DNA from: Bacillota bacterium
GTDB taxonomy: Bacteria > Bacillota > Clostridia > Lachnospirales > Lachnospiraceae
Direction of reading: 5' to 3'
DNA: 12,108 nucleotides
Assembly: GCA_023450835.1 (NCBI GenBank)
Contig: JAEXGM010000216.1
Coordinates: forward strand, 1 to 12,108
Shown one piece after another: positions 1-6,100 of the stretch (positions are counted from its first letter, which is position 1; every line of letters starts with the position of its first letter). The position numbers and the translations under genes were made by a program. The notes under the pieces were generated by a model. The model was given only the letters and a program-made list of their open reading frames with translations. It searched no databases and had not been told where the DNA came from.

Positions 1-1748
1 GCAAGCACAATAGCAATAAAATTCAATATCATAGAAGCCGCCAGGTTAATATTGATTGTTTTCATCATTTGCTTTGACAAGGTCAATAAATGAGGCAATT
101 CTTTGATGTCATCACTGATAAATACCATATCTGCTGCTTCTATGGCGATATCACTGCCAATTCCGCCCATAGCAATTCCTACATAAGCTGATTTTAGAGC
201 AGGGGCATCATTGATACCATCCCCAATCATACAGATATTTTCATTGGCTGTTTCATATTTCCGGATGATTGCAAGTTTATTTTCCGGAAGACATTCTGTG
301 TATATTTCTCTGATTCCAGCCTTTCTGCCCATGTGAAGCCCTGCTGTTTTCCCATCTCCTGTTAAGAGCGTGGTGGATATACCGGTATCGTGAATCTTCT
401 CTACAATATCTTCAATCTCAGGACGCATGGTGTCTGCCAATATAATAAAACCTACTACCTTTTTTTCCTTAGCCAGATAAATTACCGTACTACCGCCTTC
501 TTTGGCTGTTTTTACTTCATTCTTCAGGCTTTCCGTAAGGATAATCTCCTTCTCTGCCAGGAATACTTCATTCCCGGCAAAGGCAGGGGTTCCATCATAT
601 AATCCTTCGACCCCTCTTCCGGTAGACATCCTGAATTCCGTAACCTCTTTCATATCGTTCTTTCCATATTTCTTATAGTACTCCATGACAGCCTTACCTA
701 AAGGATGCTCCGACCGGAATTCCAGGGAAGCTGCCATACGAAGCAATTCATCCTCCGAGGTGCCCTCTGCTCCTATTATACCGGCTACTTTGAGCTTACC
801 GTGTGTTATGGTGCCTGTTTTATCAAAAGCTACCCGCTTGACCTTAGAAAGTCTCTCCAATGCATCCCCTTCTCTTACCAGGATACCGTACTTCGATACA
901 TTCCCGATAGCCGCCATAATAGCTGTGGGTGTGGCAAGAACTAAAGCACAGGGACAGAATACTACGAGAATGGTTACTGAGCGGATTATCTCTCCGGAAA
1001 ATACCCAGGTAATAGCAGCAGAAAGAAGCGCTATTACTACAATCCAGGTAGCAAAACGATCAGCAATTCCTACAATCCTGGCCTTACCGGCATCCGCCGA
1101 TTCTACCAGCTTAACCATGCGCTGAAAGGAACTATCTTCTCCTACCTTTTCCGCTCTCATATCAAAAGAACCAAATTGGTTGATGGTACCGGAGGCAATC
1201 ATATCGCCTTCTCTTTTTTCCACCGGCAGGGATTCTCCTGTCATAGCGGACTGGTCAATGGAGGTCTCACCCTTTACGATAATTCCGTCCACTGTAATGG
1301 TTTCCCCGGGAAGAACTCTTAATATATCTCCTTTGATTACTTCCTCCGCAGGTATAATACATTCCTTTCCTTCCCTTAACACCCTGGCAATGGTAGGTGT
1401 CATATGTACCAGGCTTTCAATTCCGGCCCTTGCCTTTGCCACTGTCCGTTCTTCCAGAAAAGCACCAATGGTCATGATAAATGCCACTTCACCTGCAGCA
1501 AATATCTCTCCGGTTATAACAGATGCAATCAGAGCCATAGAAACCAGTACATCCGCTTTGATATCAAATTCTGTGACTAATCCTATAATGGCTTCTTTGA
1601 TAATTGGTATACCGCATAATAATATTGCTATCCATGCAGCATTCATCGGCAATCTTCCCAGGTCAAAAAAGCTGATAATCAGTGCCGGTAAAGAAACTGC
1701 CAGGAAGATAATCGTACGCTTTTCCGAGTTTTTCAATAATTCTATCAC
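1..1748 (-). CDS. P1B-type heavy-metal efflux ATPase (CsoR-controlled, probably copper), 3' end cut by window
   Basis: Integral-membrane pump that uses ATP to expel a soft metal ion. I translated 582 codons from a GTG start (1748-1746) with AAGGAG 7 nt upstream; no in-frame ATG precedes it. In order: N-terminal membrane segments from about residue 12, actuator loop with TGES (170-173), metal-binding membrane helix with CPC (265-267) followed by ALVLATPT, phosphorylation motif DKTGT with Asp309, the P1B His-Pro pair at 348-349, and the hinge GDGIND at 509-514. The last visible residues enter the penultimate membrane helix, so only the C-terminal end is missing. There is no N-terminal HMA domain with CxxC; the protein starts almost directly in the membrane. 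The CPC motif allows Cu(I) or Zn/Cd. Copper is inferred from the CsoR partner, because the helix-7 sequence NLAASMILNF lacks the usual copper YN pair. Confidence 0.93.
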   Translation of the reverse strand, partial: MIELLKNSEKRTIIFLAVSLPALIISFFDLGRLPMNAAWIAILLCGIPIIKEAIIGLVTEFDIKADVLVSMALIASVITGEIFAAGEVAFIMTIGAFLEERTVAKARAGIESLVHMTPTIARVLREGKECIIPAEEVIKGDILRVLPGETITVDGIIVKGETSIDQSAMTGESLPVEKREGDMIASGTINQFGSFDMRAEKVGEDSSFQRMVKLVESADAGKARIVGIADRFATWIVVIALLSAAITWVFSGEIIRSVTILVVFCPCALVLATPTAIMAAIGNVSKYGILVREGDALERLSKVKRVAFDKTGTITHGKLKVAGIIGAEGTSEDELLRMAASLEFRSEHPLGKAVMEYYKKYGKNDMKEVTEFRMSTGRGVEGLYDGTPAFAGNEVFLAEKEIILTESLKNEVKTAKEGGSTVIYLAKEKKVVGFIILADTMRPEIEDIVEKIHDTGISTTLLTGDGKTAGLHMGRKAGIREIYTECLPENKLAIIRKYETANENICMIGDGINDAPALKSAYVGIAMGGIGSDIAIEAADMVFISDDIKELPHLLTLSKQMMKTININLAASMILNFIAIVL

Positions 1749-1778
1749 TTTGTCTCTCCTTTTCTGCCATCGGCTCAA

Positions 1779-1836
1779 TATACCTATGGGGGTATATGTA
1801 TATCAGCATTATACCCATAGGGGTATACCCTGTCAA
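1779..1836 (-). promoter_or_regulatory. ATPase promoter with two CsoR-type operators
   Basis: On the minus strand there is a perfect sigma-A promoter: TTGACA (1836-1831), a 17-bp spacer, and TATAAT (1813-1808), giving a start near 1801. A near-palindrome TATACCCATAGGGGTATA (1810-1827) fills the spacer and overlaps the -10. A second copy, TATACCTATGGGGGTATA (1779-1796), lies just downstream of the start. Their centres are 31 bp apart, about three helical turns. The ATACCC/GGGTAT form matches known CsoR copper operators. An apo-repressor here would block polymerase, and metal would release it. Confidence 0.88.
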
Positions 1837-1853
1837 CAGAAATTTTCAGACAC

Positions 1854-1880
1854 AAAAAAAGTGGCTGCAATTACAACCAC
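1854..1880 (-). terminator. Intrinsic terminator after csoR
   Basis: Read on the minus strand, GTGGTTG pairs with CAGCCAC (7 bp, one G-T) around a 6-nt loop and is followed at once by seven T. It lies 13 bp past the csoR stop and just before the ATPase promoter, so the two genes are separate transcripts. Confidence 0.85.
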
Positions 1881-1892
1881 TCTTCCTATGCT

Positions 1893-2168
1893 TTATGACA
1901 TTCTTGAGAAATGCTCCACTGCCTTGGAGAAATTGGCAATGGTTTTTTCTGCATCTCCGTGTTCAATTCCTTCTTTCACACAATGATTCAAATGCCCTTC
2001 CAGAACAATCTGTCCGACTTTATGGAGCGCACTTTTTGCGGCATTTATCTGTATTAATACATCTTCGCAGGGGACATCCTCATCAACCATTTTATCAATC
2101 GCCTTAATCTGCCCCATTATCTTATTTAATCGTCTATGCAGATTTTCCGAATCCATACACTGTTTCAT
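1893..2168 (-). CDS. csoR: CsoR-family metal-sensing repressor
   Basis: Small all-helical repressor of the CsoR/RcnR (DUF156) family, 91 residues. It binds DNA when apo and lets go on binding Cu(I). The core RRLNKIMGQIKAIDKM and ALHKVGQIVLEGHLNHC is clear. Ligand positions Cys34, His59 and Cys63 have the same spacing (25 and 4 residues) as the Cys-His-Cys triad of mycobacterial CsoR. That fits copper rather than the Ni (RcnR), formaldehyde (FrmR) or persulfide (CstR) subtypes. The start is the ATG at 2168 with AAGAGG about 6 nt upstream; the longer in-frame start at 2207 lies inside the leader and lacks a good ribosome binding site. It has its own operator-bearing promoter, so it is probably autoregulated, and it sits directly upstream of its likely target, the ATPase. 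Confidence 0.93.
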   Translation of the reverse strand: MKQCMDSENLHRRLNKIMGQIKAIDKMVDEDVPCEDVLIQINAAKSALHKVGQIVLEGHLNHCVKEGIEHGDAEKTIANFSKAVEHFSRMS

Positions 2169-2250
2169 AATTAACCTCTTTTCTGGAGTATCAAATCTAT
2201 GCTTCAATACTCGTTAATCGGCAGTTGAAACTATATTTGATTTCAACCTT
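2169..2250 (-). ncRNA. Conserved two-hairpin leader element, copy 1 (csoR 5' UTR)
   Basis: One of three related leaders in the window (others at 6101-6181 and 11956-12040). Reading 5' to 3': hairpin 1 GTTGAAA/TTTCAAC (2247-2224, 10-nt loop), then ACTGC, the block GATTAACGA, then hairpin 2 with GAGTAT/ATACTC (2212-2186), extendable inward by two wobble and two A-T pairs, then the Shine-Dalgarno AAGAGG 5 nt later and the ATG. It lies wholly inside the predicted csoR transcript (start near 2272). The role is unknown; its position argues for control of translation. I do not recognise it as a named riboswitch. Confidence 0.6.
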
Positions 2251-2257
2251 ACTTTCT

Positions 2258-2307
2258 GATACCCATAGGGGTATATTAAGTATAGCATTTTTACGAATTT
2301 CCGTCAA
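2258..2307 (-). promoter_or_regulatory. csoR promoter with CsoR operator at the start site
   Basis: On the minus strand: TTGACG (2307-2302), 17-bp spacer, TATACT (2284-2279), predicted start near 2272. The operator GATACCCATAGGGGTATA (2258-2275) covers the start. It matches the ATPase spacer operator in 17 of 18 positions, so CsoR probably represses its own gene. Confidence 0.85.
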
Positions 2308-2337
2308 CTTTAAGCCTGCAACCGTATGAGGCTGCTC

Positions 2338-2448
2338 TCTGTTCCGCCCTTCCTCTTTAGCCCTGTATAAATCAATATCTGCTCTTTAGGGATTTAGAAT
2401 ACCCTGCTGCTTCTATGGGTATGCTACGCTGCGGAACACCGGATAATC
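2338..2448 (-). pseudogene. Decayed C-terminal scrap of a GGDEF (diguanylate cyclase) domain
   Basis: Minus-strand codons 2385-2338 read RADIDLYRAKEEGRNR, a good match to the conserved end of GGDEF domains (ADxALYxAKxxGRN). Upstream in the same frame, 2448-2386 reads DYPVFRSVAYP, stop, KQQGILNP, stop; the SVAYP part resembles the preceding GGDEF beta-strand. Two stops and no start mean it is not expressed as a protein. The csoR promoter begins about 30 bp further along, so the scrap probably survives from a gene once adjacent to csoR. The match is short, hence moderate confidence. Confidence 0.5.
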
Positions 2449-2469
2449 CCGGAAGAAATTGTCCTCCTT

Positions 2470-3030
2470 TTATAACTCCTTATATAATACCAGCTTATCG
2501 CATTTTCTTCCTTCAATCAGATATTCTCCCTCAACCTTTTCTTCCAGCATAAAGCCATTCTTCATCAGTATTCGGGCAGATGAGATATTTTCATCTACAA
2601 CACTGGCCGTAAGTCTTTTTAACTTAAGATTACGACATGCAAAATCACATAACAAGGCCACGCTCCTTGTGCCATAGCCTTTTCCCCAATAATCTTTATG
2701 AAAGACATAACCTATTTCTGCGACAGCCATATCAAACTGAAAGTCAAATAACATAATCGTACCGATTACTCTGGCGGTTTCCTTCAAGACCACAGAAGCA
2801 TAAAGATGAGTTCCTGCTGCCTCCCGCTTTATCATTGTTTCAATATGTTCATATGTCTCTTCCCTGCGCTGCATTAACTTCCAGCCGATATACCGGGAAA
2901 CATCTATGTCCGATGTATAGCTGTGAATCTCTTCTGTATCTTCTGCGCTAAGTTCTCGGAATGATATCATATCATCGGATAGATTATGAAATATATCCGC
3001 CGCTTCTATAACCGGATTTGTATTATTCAT
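2470..3030 (-). CDS. GNAT-family N-acetyltransferase (RimJ/RimL-like)
   Basis: Cytoplasmic acetyltransferase of 186 residues that would move an acetyl group from acetyl-CoA to an amine; the substrate cannot be read from the sequence. The fold is recognisable: ISFRELSAEDTEEIHSY opening (22-38), central strand VIGTIMLFDF (88-97), AEIGYVF (104-110), and the acetyl-CoA pyrophosphate loop DYWGKGYGT (113-121) in the Q/RxxGxG/A style. The end, SARILMKNGFMLEEKVEGEYLIEGRKCD, is typical of the RimJ/RimL group that modifies protein or small-molecule amines. The ATG at 3030 is chosen because GGGGA lies about 7 nt upstream; an in-frame ATG ten codons earlier has no ribosome binding site. It looks monocistronic, and no regulator is adjacent. 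Confidence 0.9.
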   Translation of the reverse strand: MNNTNPVIEAADIFHNLSDDMISFRELSAEDTEEIHSYTSDIDVSRYIGWKLMQRREETYEHIETMIKREAAGTHLYASVVLKETARVIGTIMLFDFQFDMAVAEIGYVFHKDYWGKGYGTRSVALLCDFACRNLKLKRLTASVVDENISSARILMKNGFMLEEKVEGEYLIEGRKCDKLVLYKEL

Positions 3031-3216
3031 GTATTTTCCCCATTTTCTAGCAATATGCATTAATATAATAAATATAATTTACTCTAAATCCATAAAGAAA
3101 TCAATATTTGCTCATCGATGTCCCTATGAATTTAAACAGAGAGCAACATACAAAAATGGATGCAGCGAAAGATATCCGTTACACCCATTCCACTCATTCC
3201 TTTATGATATCAAAAC

Positions 3217-3558
3217 TTAATACGGAAATATCACCGTCAGCAGCATCTTAAACTGCTCCTCCGCATAAACGGCATGAGGAACGTTATTGGGCATAACAAT
3301 GCTCTCGCCCCCTGCTACAAGATACTCTGTTTCTCCTATTGTAATCCGTGCCTTGCCGGATAGAACATTTACCATTGCATCCCCTGTGGAGGCGTGAGTA
3401 CTGATTTGTTCTCCTTTATCAAAGGAAAATAATGTAACTCCAACATTCTTATTCTGAACGAGAGTACGGCTCACTACCTGTCCCTGCTGATACTCTACCA
3501 AATCTGCTAAATTCTGTACCTTCTCAAAATCAATATTTCTTAAATACTGTGCTACCAT
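3217..3558 (-). CDS. Small single-domain cupin protein
   Basis: A 113-residue cupin-2 type beta-barrel. Motif 1 is represented by KGEQISTHASTGDAMVNVLSG (48-68) and motif 2 by GGESIVMPNNVPHAV (83-97). Of the usual metal ligands, His55 and His95 are present, but the second His of HxH is Ser57 and the acidic position is Asp60, so metal binding may be altered. Start ATG at 3558 with AAGGAGG 7 nt upstream. The gene is divergent from a Crp/Fnr-type regulator with 103 bp between start codons, and its promoter has a dyad where an activator would sit. Such short cupins in clostridia are often linked to Crp/Fnr genes; the reaction, if any, is unknown. Confidence 0.85.
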   Translation of the reverse strand: MVAQYLRNIDFEKVQNLADLVEYQQGQVVSRTLVQNKNVGVTLFSFDKGEQISTHASTGDAMVNVLSGKARITIGETEYLVAGGESIVMPNNVPHAVYAEEQFKMLLTVIFPY

Positions 3559-3586
3559 AATATTTCCTCCTTATTTTTATCTTTTC

Positions 3587-3616
3587 TTGACTTCCTGCTC
3601 CTTATTATACTATGAT
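3587..3616 (+). promoter_or_regulatory. Promoter of the Crp/Fnr-type regulator gene
   Basis: TTGACT (3587-3592), an 18-bp spacer and TATGAT (3611-3616) predict a start near 3623, 39 nt before the ATG. The dyad at 3632-3645 would fall at about +10 to +23, a position suited to autorepression. Confidence 0.55.
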
Positions 3617-3645
3617 AAGAGAAATATATCCGTTGTTTTTACAAC
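3604..3645 (-). promoter_or_regulatory. Cupin gene promoter with candidate Crp/Fnr-type site at -41.5
   Basis: The minus strand has a perfect -10, TATAAT (3609-3604), but at the -35 only CGGATA, a 3/6 match. A perfect dyad GTTGT-N4-ACAAC (3632-3645) is centred at 3638.5, which is -41.5 from the predicted start near 3597. That is the classic class II activator position of Crp/Fnr proteins, and the divergent gene encodes one. Confidence 0.55.
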
Positions 3646-3661
3646 ACAAAGGAGATTATCT

Positions 3662-4321
3662 ATGATTAACAGAAATATTATCTTAGCTGACTGTCCGCTT
3701 TTCTTCGGTATTAAAGAGGAGGAATTCGATTCCATGCTCTCCTGTCTGGCGGCAAGAGTGATGGAATATAAAAAAGATACTTATATCTATACTTCCGGAA
3801 GTGATATGTCTGAGATTGGAATTGTCCTTTTCGGAAGCGTAATTATTATCAAAGAAGATTATTGGGGAAATCGTACTATAATCGCCAGAATGTCCGCTTC
3901 CGATATGTTTGCAGAGTCCTTTGCCTTTACCGCCGGTGATAAACTTTCCATTAGTGTCGTTGCGGCAGAGAACACGGAAATTCTTTTTATTGACTGCAAG
4001 AACATAATTAATATCAACGTCTCCCCCTGTGGATTCCATACCACCCTGATCAATAACATGGTACGGATACTGGCCGGAAAGAATGTAATGTTAATGCAGA
4101 AGATCGACCATATCTCCTGCCGCAGTACCAGGGATAAGCTCTTATCCTATCTATCCGCACAGGCCCTGGAGCAAAAGAATAAATCTTTTACCATTCCCTA
4201 TAACCGTCAGGAATTAGCGGATTACCTCTGTATCGACCGCAGTGCTATGTCCAATGAACTAGGCAAATTAAGGGACGAAGGTATCCTCGCCTTTCACAAG
4301 AATTCTTTTGAACTATTTTAG
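3662..4321 (+). CDS. Crp/Fnr-family transcriptional regulator
   Basis: A 219-residue regulator with an N-terminal cyclic-nucleotide-type beta-roll (about 10-125), a dimer helix (about 126-150) and a C-terminal winged helix whose recognition region is YNRQELADYLCIDRSAMSNELGKL (180-203). The cAMP-contact signature of true Crp (GE...RxS) is not preserved; the matching segment reads DMFAESFAF. Cysteines 11, 28, 112, 123, 153 and 190 are scattered and not in the N-terminal FNR cluster pattern, so the effector may be heme, a small molecule or redox state. The ATG at 3662 is preferred to the in-frame start at 3587 because GGAG lies 7 nt upstream and the family begins there. Divergent cupin and convergent CcdA-TlpA genes suggest a redox or stress role. 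Confidence 0.9.
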   Translation: MINRNIILADCPLFFGIKEEEFDSMLSCLAARVMEYKKDTYIYTSGSDMSEIGIVLFGSVIIIKEDYWGNRTIIARMSASDMFAESFAFTAGDKLSISVVAAENTEILFIDCKNIININVSPCGFHTTLINNMVRILAGKNVMLMQKIDHISCRSTRDKLLSYLSAQALEQKNKSFTIPYNRQELADYLCIDRSAMSNELGKLRDEGILAFHKNSFELF

Positions 4322-4380
4322 TACTACCCTGCGTAAATTTCAGGCACCGATATTAAGTAAAATTTACACAAGGCAGTACT
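4320..4380 (-). other. Long 3'-UTR hairpin between convergent genes
   Basis: Two 21-bp arms (4320-4340 and 4360-4380) form an inverted repeat with a 19-nt loop. Three arm positions differ. In minus-strand RNA (the ccdA-tlpA transcript) all three become G-U pairs, so all 21 bases pair; in plus-strand RNA they are A-C mismatches. No U-tract follows on either side, so this is not a standard intrinsic terminator. It overlaps the last base-pairs of the Crp/Fnr stop codon. A 3'-end stabiliser or processing signal is plausible. Confidence 0.6.
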
Positions 4381-4434
4381 GGTACATCGTTCTGTAAATT
4401 AACAGTCCGGTTGATTTGAGAAGAATACGCTGTA

Positions 4435-5820
4435 TTACTTGCCTGACTCTAAGGCCTGGCTGATTACACTCCTCATAATATCTTCTGTCATCATACCCGG
4501 CACATACCCCAGTAATTTTCCGTTTTTATCAAATACAAAAGTTGTGGGAAAAGCTGATATTCCGTACTTTTGAAGTATGTCACCGGTGGTATCGAACAGG
4601 GTAGGAAAAGTATACTCATTATCAACTAAAAATGATTTGATATAATCTACATCTTCATCGGAATTATTGGGATAATCCTTGCTCTTAGGATTAGTGATTC
4701 CCAAGAATACGACCTCTTTTTCATTAGACCCGAATTCTTTATAGAGTTTTTCAATATCCGGAAGCTCCTTTTTACAGGGCGGGCACCAGGTTGCGTAAAA
4801 GTTCAGGAAAACGACCTGACCTTTATAGTCGGAAAGGGTATGTTCGTCTCCATTCTGATCTGTCAATGTGAAGTTCGTCTCTGCATACTCATCCGTACCG
4901 GAATTCCCGTTACTGCTATCAGCTTCAGCGGATTCTGCCTGGCTGTCTTTATCTCCCGATGTCTCTGTCCCTTTATTTTCTTCTAACTTACTATCTCCTG
5001 CTCCATTATCTCCGCTGACAGCTTCTTTGCTGCCATTATCAGCGGAAGTTCCCTCCGTGTTTTCACCGGAAGCCGTATTTTCCTTTACTGCCTGGGCTTT
5101 ATTCAGATAGCTGGAGATTCCATTCATATAGCCTGTAAAGGTCATGAAGCCGATGATTATAAGCAGTATACCACCTGCTTTAATTGTATATTTTACCAAA
5201 TTCTTCTTTGCCTTTAAGAAATTAAGTACCTGGGAAGTAAATAATCCCAGCAGCAGGAAAGGAATTAAAAACCCTAACGCATACAGAAGTATCAGAAGAA
5301 ATCCAAGAACTGTATTCTTTGCTCCCGATACTAATATAAGTACAGAGGATAAAGCAGGCCCGATGCAAGGTGTCCAGGCGAAACTGAACGTAAACCCAAG
5401 AACCAGGGCAACCAGAGGATTTACACTTCTGTCGGTCACTTCATAATTCAACTTTTGTTCTCTCTGTAAGAATGGAAATTGAATAAAGTCCAGCTGTACC
5501 AACCCTAAAAGGATTATAAGAATGCCGCTGATTCTTATAAGCAGATAACGATGATTACCAAGCAGCTTTCCAAGCAAGGTGAAGGAAGTTCCAAGAAGCA
5601 AAAAGGCAAAGGATATCCCCAGAATAAAAAAGGCCGTATTGAGAAACACCCTTTTCCTCTCATAAACTATAATGCCGTCCCGCTCCGTCTTTGCACTCCC
5701 GGCAAGATATCCCATATAAACCGGCAGCAAAGGAATTACGCAGGGGGAGAAGAAAGATAATATTCCTTCCATAAAAACCAAGACATAGCTTATGTGATTT
5801 GTTAATGCAATACCAACCAT
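4435..5820 (-). CDS. CcdA-TlpA fusion: membrane electron carrier joined to extracytoplasmic thioredoxin
   Basis: A 461-residue fusion. Residues 10-232 are a CcdA/DsbD-type six-helix membrane domain with the paired redox cysteines Cys27 (FFSPCVIPLLP) and Cys152 (FAWTPCIGPAL). Residues 245-312 form a linker made almost only of Ser, Gly, Glu, Asp, Asn, Thr and Ala. Residues 313-461 are a TlpA/ResA-type thioredoxin with WCPPC (345-349; Cys346, Cys349) and the cis-proline at FPTT (424-427). CcdA passes electrons from cytoplasmic thioredoxin across the membrane; here the acceptor is tethered to the same chain outside the cell. Start ATG 5820 with AGGAGG about 6 nt upstream. No cytochrome c maturation gene is visible, so the target could be other exported thiol proteins. 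Confidence 0.93.
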   Translation of the reverse strand: MVGIALTNHISYVLVFMEGILSFFSPCVIPLLPVYMGYLAGSAKTERDGIIVYERKRVFLNTAFFILGISFAFLLLGTSFTLLGKLLGNHRYLLIRISGILIILLGLVQLDFIQFPFLQREQKLNYEVTDRSVNPLVALVLGFTFSFAWTPCIGPALSSVLILVSGAKNTVLGFLLILLYALGFLIPFLLLGLFTSQVLNFLKAKKNLVKYTIKAGGILLIIIGFMTFTGYMNGISSYLNKAQAVKENTASGENTEGTSADNGSKEAVSGDNGAGDSKLEENKGTETSGDKDSQAESAEADSSNGNSGTDEYAETNFTLTDQNGDEHTLSDYKGQVVFLNFYATWCPPCKKELPDIEKLYKEFGSNEKEVVFLGITNPKSKDYPNNSDEDVDYIKSFLVDNEYTFPTLFDTTGDILQKYGISAFPTTFVFDKNGKLLGYVPGMMTEDIMRSVISQALESGK

Positions 5821-5877
5821 ATATACCTCCTGTATTTAGCTCTGTACTCTTAAGTGGCGGAGCATCACCGCACTATG

Positions 5878-5934
5878 TACAATATTGTATTCCATTATAC
5901 TGTCTCAGAAATTTTTATCTGTGATTACATCACA
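5878..5934 (-). promoter_or_regulatory. ccdA-tlpA promoter region with two dyads
   Basis: Minus-strand TATAAT (5899-5894) has no acceptable -35 at 17 bp (ACAGAT). A dyad TGTGAT-N3-ATCACA (5920-5934) is centred near -40, and a perfect 12-bp palindrome TACAATATTGTA (5878-5889) covers the predicted start near 5887. This suggests an activator-dependent promoter with a possible repressor site. The rest of the 361-bp gap to 6181 holds the permease promoter and leader listed separately. Confidence 0.45.
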
Positions 5935-5973
5935 TGAGCCTGTTGAAATACTTAAAAATCTTTCAGTTACTTC

Positions 5974-6014
5974 TTGTCCATGATATTCATACGATGTATA
6001 ATAGCGTCTGGACA
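5974..6014 (+). promoter_or_regulatory. Ion-permease promoter
   Basis: TTGTCC (5974-5979), 17-bp spacer, TATAAT (5997-6002); start near 6009, giving a leader of about 173 nt. An inverted repeat TGTCCA/TGGACA (5975-5980 and 6009-6014) overlaps the -35 and the start and may be an operator. Confidence 0.6.
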
Positions 6015-6021
6015 GATTTAG

Positions 6022-6064
6022 ATGTAACATATACAAAGTGATTAATATTCTATTATGTAACATA
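6022..6064 (+). repeat. Direct repeat ATGTAACATA, 33 bp apart, in the permease leader
   Basis: ATGTAACATA occurs at 6022-6031 and 6055-6064. Each copy contains the dyad ATGT-A-ACAT. The pair lies about three helical turns apart just downstream of the predicted start, which is a plausible layout for a repressor operator pair. Confidence 0.45.
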
Positions 6065-6100
6065 ACAGAAATACCTTAGAAAATTTGAAAGCTGAGCTTA

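Noticed and set aside
1180..1986. Long plus-strand reading frame of 268 codons
   Set aside because: It is antisense to the P1B ATPase, crosses its promoter and part of csoR, and encodes no recognisable domain; the minus-strand frame has every P-type motif.
2169..2220. Alternative pairing in the csoR leader of GATTAAC with GTTAATT next to the Shine-Dalgarno
   Set aside because: Attractive as a switch that hides the ribosome site, but the ion-permease and marR copies cannot form it, so it is not a conserved part of the element.
2399..2422. Fourth CsoR operator made of ATACCC and GGGTAT
   Set aside because: The half-sites are 12 bp apart instead of 4-6, and they lie inside the GGDEF remnant with no promoter.
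5920..5934. Canonical Crp site TGTGA-N6-TCACA
   Set aside because: The dyad is TGTGA-N5-TCACA (15 bp), one base short, so it is listed only as a Crp-like dyad.
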